Source: Candidatus Latescibacterota bacterium
Lineage (GTDB): Bacteria; JAAXHH01; JACQVL01
DNA: 22,116 bases
Assembly: GCA_016209865.1 (NCBI GenBank)
Contig: JACQVL010000129.1
Location: forward strand, 1 to 22,116
Reading direction: 5' to 3'
Part shown: in pieces, positions 7,604-13,471 of the stretch
Layout of the letters: each line of letters begins with the position of its first letter
Position numbering within the stretch: the stretch's first letter is position 1
Notes under the pieces: model-generated
What the model saw: the letters and a program-made list of their open reading frames with translations, nothing else
Told to the model about the DNA's origin: nothing
Database searches by the model: none
Program-made: the position numbers and the translations under genes

Positions 7604-8370
7604 GCACGATTCTCGACCTGTTCCGCTTAGACGACCGCGTCGCCGTCGTCACCGGGGCGAGCTTCGGGCTGGGGCGCGGGATGGCCGAGGGGCTGGCCGA
7701 AGCGGGGGCAGATGTCGTCGCGGTCAGCCGGCAGCGGGAGAACTTGCGGGCGGTGGAGCGCGCCATCACGGCGGTCGGACGCCGGTGCCTGCCGATCGCC
7801 TGTGACGTGACCGCCCGGAGCCAGGTCCACGCGATGGTCGATCAGGCGTACGACCACTTCGGCCAGGTTGACATCCTCGTCAACAACGCGGGGATCATCC
7901 GGCGAGCGCCCTCGGTCGAGTACTCCGAGGAGGACTGGCGCGCGGTGCTCGACCTCAACCTCGACGGGGTCTGGTACTGCTGCCAGGAGGTCGGCCGGCG
8001 GATGGTCGAGCGGAAGCGGGGGAAGATCACCAACATCGCGTCCGTCATCAGCTTCTCTGGCGGGGTCTTCATCCCCGCGTATGCGGCCAGCAAGGGGGCA
8101 GTCGCCCAACTGACGAGAGCGTTAGCCAACGAATGGGCGCCGCACGGGGTGCACGTCAACGCCATCGCGCCCGGCTACTGCGTCACGGCCAATACTGAAG
8201 CCCTCCGGAACGACCCCGACCGCTCGCAGGCGCTCATGGCCCGCATCCCGGCGGGCCGCTGGGGTCTGCCAGACGACTTGAAGGGGGCGGTCGTCTTCCT
8301 CGCGTCCGATGCGTCGGATTACGTCCACGGCCATCTCCTCGTCGTGGACGGCGGCTGGATGGCCAGGTAA
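7600..8370 (+). CDS. kduD: KduD-like 2-deoxy-D-gluconate 3-dehydrogenase (SDR)
   Basis: A 256-residue classical SDR: TGASFGLG at 18-25, NNAG at 95-98, and the catalytic triad S148, Y161, K165. The C-terminus (IPAGRWGLP, FLASDASDYV, VDGGWMAR) matches remembered E. coli KduD almost word for word, as do NIASVISFSGG and VNAIAPGY. KduD is a cytosolic enzyme that oxidises or reduces C3/C5 of 2-keto-3-deoxy sugar acids in pectin, alginate and glucuronate breakdown. No kduI or kdgK lies beside it; the PfkB kinase downstream could be a KDG-type kinase, but that is only an inference. The start ATG overlaps the upstream stop (ATGA). A gluconate 5-dehydrogenase role is possible. Confidence 0.87.
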   Translation: MSTILDLFRLDDRVAVVTGASFGLGRGMAEGLAEAGADVVAVSRQRENLRAVERAITAVGRRCLPIACDVTARSQVHAMVDQAYDHFGQVDILVNNAGIIRRAPSVEYSEEDWRAVLDLNLDGVWYCCQEVGRRMVERKRGKITNIASVISFSGGVFIPAYAASKGAVAQLTRALANEWAPHGVHVNAIAPGYCVTANTEALRNDPDRSQALMARIPAGRWGLPDDLKGAVVFLASDASDYVHGHLLVVDGGWMAR

Positions 8371-8424
8371 GATTTTGGATTTTGGATTTTGGATTTTAGA
8401 TTGTGGACTGGGGACTGGGGATTA
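8371..8424 (+). repeat. G-rich tandem word repeat after the kduD-like gene
   Basis: Directly after the stop codon a 7-nt word (GGATTTT) is repeated about four times, followed by a degenerate GGACTGGGGACTGGGGATT run. The RNA is G-rich and low in complexity. Similar but distinct words lie beside other genes in this window. Confidence 0.7.
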
Positions 8425-8449
8425 TCCAATCCATGTCTCATGGGCTGTC

Positions 8450-8469
8450 ATTCCCGCGAAAGCGGGAAT
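8450..8469. repeat. dRS3-like 20-nt palindrome
   Basis: A perfect ATTCCC-N8-GGGAAT palindrome: 8-bp stem ATTCCCGC/GCGGGAAT with a GAAA (GNRA) tetraloop, flanked by TC and CCA. It lies 19 nt upstream of the M81 start. One of six copies in the right part of the window. Confidence 0.85.
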
Positions 8470-8488
8470 CCATGAAGGGTAGATGCTT

Positions 8489-10006
8489 ATGCGAATCGCC
8501 ATCGGCGGGATGATGCACGAATCGAACACGTTCAGCCGGACGCCCACCGACCGGGCGGCGTTCGAGTCAGGCAGCCTGACCACCGGCGACCGCATCCTCC
8601 CGGTGTGGGGACCGGCGCACCATGAGATGGGCGGGTTCATCGAGGGCGCGCAGCGGTTCGGCTACGACCTCTACCCTACCCTGATGGCGGTCGCCACCCC
8701 GTCGGGCCGGGTGACGGATGACGCGCTCGGCTGGCTGACCGACGAGTTGATCGACCGGCTCTCCGCCGGCCCCTCGCTCGACGGCCTGCTGCTCGCCCTT
8801 CACGGGGCGATGGTGGCCGAGAGTTATCCCGACGGCGACGGTGAAGTCCTGCGGCGACTCCGCGCCGCGCTCGGTTCCGATTTCCCGATCGTCACGACGC
8901 TGGATTTCCACACGAACGTCTCCGAACAGATGGTCGGGGAGTCAACCGCGCTCGTCATCTATCAAACATGTCCCCACGTCGATCAGCGGGAGTGCGGCCT
9001 GCGGGCGGCGGAGTTGATCACCCGCATCGTCACGGGAGAGGTGCGTCCGACCCAGGCGTTGGCCAAGCCGCCTCTGCTGTTCAACATCCTGTTCCAGAAC
9101 ACCAGCCGGGAACCGCTCCGCCCGATCCTCGACGCGGCCCGCGAGCGCGAACGCCGCCCGAAGGTGCTCAGGGCGAACATCGCCGCCGGCTACCAGTACG
9201 CCGACGTCCACGAGATCGGCCCATCCGTCGTCGTCGTGACGGACAACGACCCCGACCTCGCCCGTTCAGAGGCGGCCTCGCTCTCAGACAGGCTCTGGGC
9301 CTGCCGGGACCGGCTCGTCCTCGACCTCCCCGATGCGGCGACAGCGGTGGAATGCGCCCGGCAGTCGGATGCCCATCCTGTCGTCCTCGTCGAGATGGGG
9401 GACAACATCGGCGGCGGGTCGGCGGGCGACAGCACGGTCATCCTCTCCGACCTGCTCCGCCAGGACGCCGAAGGCTGGGTGGCCGTCCTGTACGATCCGG
9501 AGGCGGTTCACGCCTGCGTTCAGGCAGGGATCAGCCGGACGGTCGACCTGATGGTGGGCGGAAAGACAGACGATCTCCACGGCCTCCCCGTCCGGATCGC
9601 CGGTCGCGTCCGTTCGTTGCACGACGGCCGGTACGAGGAGCCGGAGGTCCGGCACGGCGGAGCGCGCTACCACGACCAGGGCCTGACCGCCGTCGTGGAG
9701 GCGACTCTCCCTGGCCTTTCCCGAACCCCGAATCCCGAACCCCGAACCCCGAGTTTTTTAATTCTCACCTCGAAGCGTGAGCCGCCGTTCAGCCTCCGGC
9801 AATTGACCAGCCTGGGCATCGACCCGGCGCGGCAGCGGGTCCTCGTCGTGAAGGCCGCGATCGCCTACCGGGCGGCGTACGAGCCGATCGCCGGGCGCAT
9901 CATCGAGGTGGATACTCCGGGACTGACCGCCGTCAACCCGGCGCGGTTTACGTTCCGGCACATCCGGCGTCCGTTATGGCCGATCGATGAAATCAGTGAC
10001 GAGTGA
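8489..10006 (+). CDS. M81 family metallopeptidase-like protein (MlrC-type)
   Basis: 505 residues from the ATG at 8489. An ATG 6 nt earlier is open but too close (3 nt) to the AAGGG at 8475-8479, and families usually begin MRIAIGGxxHE. The metal ligands known for microcystinase C are all here at identical spacing: E11 (MMHESNTFS), H105 (LHGAM), D139 and H141 (LDFH), H163 (CPHVDQRE). MlrC hydrolyses linear microcystin fragments, but most relatives have unknown peptide or amide substrates, so microcystin is not implied. Residues 411-422 (SRTPNPEPRTPS) are a repeat-encoded insertion just before the conserved LTSKRxPPFSLxQLxSLGIDP. The last residues and stop are supplied by a TGACGAG word. It sits with sugar and amino-acid catabolic genes. 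Confidence 0.9.
   Translation: MRIAIGGMMHESNTFSRTPTDRAAFESGSLTTGDRILPVWGPAHHEMGGFIEGAQRFGYDLYPTLMAVATPSGRVTDDALGWLTDELIDRLSAGPSLDGLLLALHGAMVAESYPDGDGEVLRRLRAALGSDFPIVTTLDFHTNVSEQMVGESTALVIYQTCPHVDQRECGLRAAELITRIVTGEVRPTQALAKPPLLFNILFQNTSREPLRPILDAARERERRPKVLRANIAAGYQYADVHEIGPSVVVVTDNDPDLARSEAASLSDRLWACRDRLVLDLPDAATAVECARQSDAHPVVLVEMGDNIGGGSAGDSTVILSDLLRQDAEGWVAVLYDPEAVHACVQAGISRTVDLMVGGKTDDLHGLPVRIAGRVRSLHDGRYEEPEVRHGGARYHDQGLTAVVEATLPGLSRTPNPEPRTPSFLILTSKREPPFSLRQLTSLGIDPARQRVLVVKAAIAYRAAYEPIAGRIIEVDTPGLTAVNPARFTFRHIRRPLWPIDEISDE
9720..9753. repeat. In-frame C-rich/G4-forming word inside the M81 gene
   Basis: The word CCCGAA/CCCCGAA is repeated five times. On the minus strand it reads as four runs of three or four G with loops of 3-4 nt, a canonical G-quadruplex pattern. 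It encodes residues 411-422 of the M81 protein. The same word, in the other orientation, lies between genes at 18209-18233. Confidence 0.8.
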
Positions 10007-10010
10007 CGAG
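9994..10010. repeat. TGACGAG word repeat overlapping the M81 stop codon
   Basis: CAGTGACGAGTGACGAG. It codes for the final SDE of the M81 protein and contains its TGA stop (10004-10006). Related copies lie at 11012-11034 (after the dehydrogenase stop), 12772-12798 (inverted) and 14381-14401 (inside the PfkB C-terminus). The M81 and PfkB copies share 23 identical bases beginning TGAAATCAG. Confidence 0.8.
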
Positions 10011-10059
10011 CGAGCAGAGAAAACTTGACAACCGTCCATTGCCTGGCAGGAGATCGACG

Positions 10060-11007
10060 ATGAAAGCCCTCGTCCTCACGGCTCCCCGACGGCTGGAAAT
10101 CCGCGACGTCCCGGTACCCGACATCGGAGACGACGAGGTGCTCGTCAGAGTGCGAGCGTGTACCGTCTGCCATACCGACCTCGACATCTTCGCGGGCGTC
10201 CGGCAATGGGACGGTGGTCCGCCCAACCTGTTCGGGCACGAGGTCACGGGCATCGTCGAAGCGGCCGGCTCGGCGGTCACCCACATCGCGCCCGGCGACC
10301 GGGTGTTGCTCCGGATGACCCGGACCGGGTTCGCGGAGTATTGCAAGACGAAGGGGTCGCACGCGGTCGTGTTACCCCCCTCGATCGGGTTCGAGGAAGG
10401 GGCGATCGCCCAGCTCCTGCCGATCGCCATCCGGGGGGTTGAGAAGAGTGTCCGGACGGGGGATACGATGTTCATCAGCGGGGCGGGGCCGGCCGGAATG
10501 CTGTGCGCCCAGGTGGCGCGCGCGTACGGGGCCAGCCGGGTGATCGTCGCAGACCTCCACGACCTGCGCCTCCGGCGCGTCATCGACCTGGCCGCGAATG
10601 TCGGCATCAACGCCGCCACCGAGGATGTCGTCCGCCGCGTGCGGGAAGAGTCGAACGGCCGTGGAGCGGACGTGTGCATCGAATGTGCCGGCGTGGAAGC
10701 CTCCTTCCGGAATTGCGAACAAGGCGTCCGCAACGGCGGCAGTCTCGTCGTCTTCGGAACACACCTGAAGCCGGTGATACTCGACCTGCTCGACTGGGAA
10801 AGCCGCTCGCTCAGTCTGATCATCGCGCGGGAACAACCGGACGAGACGCCGGAGTTGTTACGCAAAGCCGTCGAGTTTGTCGAGGCCGGTGTCATCCTGC
10901 TCCGGCCGCTGCTCACCCACGTCTTCCCGCTCCACCGGGCTCAGGAAGCGTTCGACCTCCTGCTGACCGACCCGGCCCGTGCGGTGAAGGTGGCGATTCT
11001 CCCGTGA
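10060..11007 (+). CDS. Zinc-type medium-chain alcohol dehydrogenase
   Basis: 315 residues from the ATG at 10060, where CAGGAGA at 10047-10053 gives a ribosome binding site; the open frame from 10003 begins in a repeat and is rejected. This is an MDR-family enzyme. Catalytic zinc residues are C37 in VCHTD and H60/E61 in FGHE. The NAD(P) motif GAGPAG is at 141-146. The loop that in classical ADHs carries four structural-zinc cysteines is shortened and has no such cluster (GDRVLLRMTRTGFAEYC, 79-95), as in BchC-like and some polyol dehydrogenases. It probably oxidises a polyol, sugar alcohol or secondary alcohol; neighbours suggest sugar-derived substrates. The next gene starts 124 nt on. Confidence 0.88.
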   Translation: MKALVLTAPRRLEIRDVPVPDIGDDEVLVRVRACTVCHTDLDIFAGVRQWDGGPPNLFGHEVTGIVEAAGSAVTHIAPGDRVLLRMTRTGFAEYCKTKGSHAVVLPPSIGFEEGAIAQLLPIAIRGVEKSVRTGDTMFISGAGPAGMLCAQVARAYGASRVIVADLHDLRLRRVIDLAANVGINAATEDVVRRVREESNGRGADVCIECAGVEASFRNCEQGVRNGGSLVVFGTHLKPVILDLLDWESRSLSLIIAREQPDETPELLRKAVEFVEAGVILLRPLLTHVFPLHRAQEAFDLLLTDPARAVKVAILP

Positions 11008-11011
11008 AAGG

Positions 11012-11034
11012 CAGTGACGAGTGACAAGTGGCGA
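11012..11034. repeat. TGACGAG word repeat after the dehydrogenase
   Basis: Degenerate tandem copies of GTGACGA/GTGACAA just after the stop codon, leading directly into the GTAGGGGCGA palindrome at 11035. Same family as the copy ending the M81 gene. Confidence 0.7.
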
Positions 11035-11086
11035 GTAGGGGCGAATCTTGTGCCCCGATGCGGGCGATCACAAGGATCGCCCCTAC
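11035..11086. repeat. Second GTAGGGGCGA ... TCGCCCCTAC palindromic repeat
   Basis: Perfect 10-nt outer arms at 11035-11044 and 11077-11086 enclose a 32-nt interior that differs from the copy at 6512-6566. It lies 45 nt upstream of the methyltransferase start. Confidence 0.75.
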
Positions 11087-11131
11087 GGATGACCTGTTTT
11101 GATTATCAAATCTCATTAGGGGGGTTCCTCG

Positions 11132-11881
11132 ATGAAAGGCCTGCGCAGAGACCCGGAACGCAGAGAAATCCGCCTGCTCCGACGGCGCGCGTCGCTCGAC
11201 GGGGCGCGCGTGCTCGAGATCGGGTGCGGCTTCGGCCGGCTCACCCGGCGGTTCGCCAGCAGCACGCAGTCCGTCGTGAGTCTCGATTCGGCTTCGGACA
11301 CGATCGCCCAGGCGTGCCGGCTGACCCCGGCACGGCTGCGGAAAAACGTCCGGTTTGAGATTGGTTCCGCCGAGACGTTGAGTTTTCGGGATCACTGCTT
11401 TGACGTGGCGATTCTCTCCTGGTCCCTCTGATGAGTCGCCCCAAAGGGCATGGGGCATGCCCTGGAAGAGATTCATCGAGTCCTGACTCCGCAGGGGATC
11501 GTTGTCGATATCCATCCGAATCGACCGGCGGACACCCGCAATCGTCTTGTCGCACGGCCTCAAGTCTATGGCATGACAGGTGGCCGGATGATCCTCGTCG
11601 GAGCGCTTCAGGATCGGACCTCGCATTACCGCGCTGCCGACCGGACGGTACAGCAGGCGTTGAGGCAGGGGCTGTTCATCCTCCTGAGTAGTGAGGCATT
11701 TCCCCATCGGTATTACTTTCGCACCCTGGCGGTCCTCGATCAGTACCTGGCCACCCAGTGGACCGCCGCCTCCATCGGCGCGTCGCTGCGACGGCGGCTC
11801 CAGGCGTTCCTGGGCGCACACCCACAGGCGCAGATCATGGTCGAAACGTCTGTTCGGATGAATGTGATGAGCCAACCATAG
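11132..11881 (+). CDS. SAM-dependent methyltransferase with two in-frame TGAs (candidate Sec-Sec selenoprotein)
   Basis: Read through the tandem TGA at 11429-11434, this is a 249-residue class I methyltransferase. The N-terminal 99 residues carry SAM motif I (LEIGCGFG, 28-35), an acidic residue after beta 2 (D52), the GSAETLSF loop and FDVAILSWSL. The two TGAs fall at positions 100-101, and the same frame continues VAPKGMGHALEEIHRVLTPQG, the normal motif after beta 4, to a TAG stop. No frameshift is needed. Positions 100-101 match where UbiE-type enzymes carry RN or HH beside the active site, where a metal- or metalloid-binding Cys-Cys/Sec-Sec could act. I expected Cys here by recall of relatives; TGC to TGA is a single change. 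A G-rich tract precedes the ATG. The substrate is unknown. The alternative is a pseudogene with two nonsense codons. Confidence 0.72.
11426..11480 (+). promoter_or_regulatory. Candidate bacterial SECIS element in the methyltransferase mRNA
   Basis: Folded by eye. The upper hairpin is 7 bp, GGGCATG/CATGCCC, with a GGG loop (11446-11462), plus A11445-T11463. It begins 11 nt after the second TGA and is 17 nt long, the spacing and size known for the minimal E. coli fdhF SECIS. The loop lies 18 and 21 nt after the two TGAs, within the range of the bSECIS consensus, and opens with G. Both TGAs lie in a lower stem: GATGA (11430-11434) pairs with TCATC (11473-11477) and CTC (11426-11428) with GAG (11478-11480), leaving U11429 bulged. 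CC/GG at 11441-11442 and 11464-11465 may add two pairs. There is no energy calculation behind this. Confidence 0.55.
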
Positions 11882-11901
11882 GAACCGTTGGAGGAATTGT
11901 C

Positions 11902-11919
11902 ATTCCCGCGGAAGCGAAT
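11902..11919. repeat. Degenerate dRS3-like repeat before the hydrolase start
   Basis: ATTCCCGCGGAAGCGAAT lacks two bases of the right arm. It lies between a GGAGG sequence (11890-11894) and the hydrolase ATG (11929), separating them by 34 nt. Confidence 0.65.
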
Positions 11920-11928
11920 CCATCGCTT

Positions 11929-12762
11929 ATGCCGTTCTTCAGCCATGATGGTCTTCATTTCCACTACTACGACACGGGCGAAGGCCTCCCGTTCTTCTTC
12001 CAGCACGGACTCGGCGGCGACGTGAAGCAGCCGGTGGGACTGTTTACCCCGCCCCCTGGCTTCCGGCTGCTCGCGTTCGACTGTCGCGGGCATGGGGAGA
12101 CGCGCCCGCTCGGCGACCCGCACAAAATCAGGATCACCGCCTTTGCCGACGACTGGCTCGCCCTGATGGATCATCTTGCCATCGCGCGCGCCGTCATCGG
12201 CGGGATTTCGATGGGGGCGGCGGTCGCGCTGAATTTCACGTTGCGATTCCCGGATCGCGCGCTCGGCCTGATCCTCTCGCGTCCGGCCTGGCTGGATGGG
12301 CCCAATCGGAAGAATGTGTCGATCTACCACTCCATCGCACGACTGATCCGGGAGTCCGGTGCGAACGAGGGCCTTGAGCGCTTCAAGCAATCCGAAGCCT
12401 ATCGTGAGGTCTTACACCAGTCTCCCGACGCGGCGCAATCCCTGGTCGGCCAGTTCGAGCAGACCCGCGCCGAGGAAACCGTCGTGAAGTTAGAGCGCAT
12501 TCCGGCCGATGCCCCCAATCATGACCGGACGGAATGGCGCCGTATCACCGTCCCCACGCTCGTCCTCGCCAACCGGCAGGACCCTATCCATCCCTTCGAG
12601 TACGGCGAGGTCCTGGCGCGCGGGATTCCGGGCGCCGAGTTCGAGGAGATCACACCAAAGTCGGTGAGCAAGGAAGACCACGCGAGGGATGTGCAGAGGT
12701 GTATTGAAGAATTTTTACAACGGCACTCTGACACACATGGATTCCCGCTTGCGCGGGAATGA
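11929..12762 (+). CDS. Alpha/beta hydrolase
   Basis: 277 residues from the ATG at 11929. A longer frame from 11758 overlaps the methyltransferase and has no conserved content. The fold markers are HG at 26-27 (oxyanion), the nucleophile elbow GGISMG (S94), acid D218 (NRQDPIHP) and H251 (KEDH), the serine-hydrolase triad. A helical cap is expected at about 120-200. It is cytosolic, with no signal peptide. The family covers esterases, lactonases (3-oxoadipate enol-lactonase-like), C-C hydrolases and peptidases; the substrate is undetermined. The C-terminal GFPLARE and the TGA stop come from a dRS3-like repeat (12741-12760), so the native tail has probably been replaced or extended. The ribosome binding site is displaced by a repeat (see 11902-11919). 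Confidence 0.87.
   Translation: MPFFSHDGLHFHYYDTGEGLPFFFQHGLGGDVKQPVGLFTPPPGFRLLAFDCRGHGETRPLGDPHKIRITAFADDWLALMDHLAIARAVIGGISMGAAVALNFTLRFPDRALGLILSRPAWLDGPNRKNVSIYHSIARLIRESGANEGLERFKQSEAYREVLHQSPDAAQSLVGQFEQTRAEETVVKLERIPADAPNHDRTEWRRITVPTLVLANRQDPIHPFEYGEVLARGIPGAEFEEITPKSVSKEDHARDVQRCIEEFLQRHSDTHGFPLARE
12741..12760. repeat. dRS3-like palindrome forming the hydrolase C-terminus
   Basis: ATTCCCGCTTGCGCGGGAAT, a perfect 8-bp stem with a TTGC loop. It is read in frame as the last residues of the hydrolase and supplies the TG... of its TGA stop (12760-12762). It may also act as a 3' end hairpin. Confidence 0.85.
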
Positions 12763-12771
12763 CACCAGACG

Positions 12772-12798
12772 GTACTCGTCACTTGTCACTCGTCACTG
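12772..12798. repeat. TGACGAG word repeat, inverted copy
   Basis: Reads ACTCGTCACTTGTCACTCGTCACT on the plus strand, i.e. three GTGACGAG-type units on the minus strand. It lies in the 67-nt spacer before the epimerase gene, next to the dRS3-like repeat. Confidence 0.75.
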
Positions 12799-12829
12799 CT
12801 CTTTCCCCACGCTTTTGAAAGGACTCCCC

Positions 12830-13471
12830 GTGCTCAAGTGCTCAACCTCTCTCTGGTCAGCCGACCTGGCGAACCTGGCCGCCGACATGGAACGCGTCGA
12901 GCCGTACTCCGAGCGGTTCCATCTCGACGTGGCCGACGGGCAGTACGTCAAGACCCTGCTCTTCTTCCCCGACCTTGTCAAGGCGCTGCGGCCGCACACC
13001 CGGCTGCCGTTCGAGGTCCATCTGATGACGACCGACCCCGTAGGATGGGTCGATCCGTTCGTCGAAGCGGGCGCGGACGGGATTATTTTCTGCTTCGATT
13101 CGGCCAGAGACCCGGCCGAGGTACTGTACGCGATCAAAGCGCACGGCAAGTACGCGGGCGTCTCCTTGCTCCTCACCGAACCGCTCGACCTGCTCGAACC
13201 TCACTGGGAGAACCTGGACATCGTGACGATCGTCGGGACGGCCATGGGAATTAAAGGGGCGTCGATGGACTCCTCCGTGCCCGATAAAGTCCGGAGAGCC
13301 CGCGCCCTCATCACCCGGCGCGGCCTCAAGACAGAGATCGAGGCCGACGGCGGCATCCGCCGGGAGACCGTCCCCCTCCTCCATGCGGCTGGCGCCGATT
13401 ACATCGTGCCCGGCTCGCTGATGTTCCGGGAAGACCCGAAGGAGATGCGCCAGTGGCTCGCGTCCCTGTGA
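12830..13471 (+). CDS. Ribulose-phosphate 3-epimerase family protein
   Basis: 213 residues from a GTG at 12830 with GAAAGGA at 12817-12823. An ATG-started frame 141 nt upstream would read through repeats and is rejected. It is a cytosolic TIM barrel of the RPE/allulose-6-phosphate 3-epimerase family: early S-L-W-S-A-D, metal ligands H31 and D33 (HLDVADG), H64 (EVHLM), and the second catalytic Asp in IEADGGI near the C-terminus. The usual VNPGFGGQ phosphate loop is replaced by VGTAMGIKGASMD, so it may be a paralogue for another pentulose or hexulose phosphate rather than the housekeeping Rpe. It overlaps the PfkB kinase gene by 19 nt; a kinase plus epimerase pair fits the breakdown of a keto sugar. 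Confidence 0.87.
   Translation: MLKCSTSLWSADLANLAADMERVEPYSERFHLDVADGQYVKTLLFFPDLVKALRPHTRLPFEVHLMTTDPVGWVDPFVEAGADGIIFCFDSARDPAEVLYAIKAHGKYAGVSLLLTEPLDLLEPHWENLDIVTIVGTAMGIKGASMDSSVPDKVRRARALITRRGLKTEIEADGGIRRETVPLLHAAGADYIVPGSLMFREDPKEMRQWLASL

Noticed and set aside
8371-8424. A CRISPR array or minisatellite gene
   Set aside because: The units are 7 nt with no spacers; no cas gene is present.
8968-9780. A 270-residue Arg/Pro-rich open frame inside the M81 gene
   Set aside because: Frame-shifted shadow of the M81 gene, which has all its metal ligands.
10003-10059. An N-terminal extension of the alcohol dehydrogenase
   Set aside because: It begins in the TGACGAG word; the ATG at 10060 has a ribosome binding site and matches family starts.
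11400-11450. A frameshift or sequencing indel splitting the methyltransferase
   Set aside because: Both halves are in the same frame, so no indel is needed; only the two TGA codons interrupt it.
11426-11480. The hairpin as a Rho-independent terminator
   Set aside because: There is no U-run after the stem, and coding sequence continues through it.
11450-11881. A separate second gene starting at the ATG at 11450
   Set aside because: It begins mid-motif of a methyltransferase, in the same frame as the upstream part. AAAGGG is only 1 nt from the ATG and sits in the hairpin. The two halves make one family-length protein.
11758-11928. An N-terminal extension of the alpha/beta hydrolase
   Set aside because: It overlaps the methyltransferase gene, is not conserved in type, and partly reads a repeat; the ATG at 11929 matches family starts.
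12689-12829. An N-terminal extension of the epimerase
   Set aside because: It reads through a dRS3-like repeat and a TGACGAG word; the GTG at 12830 has a good ribosome binding site.
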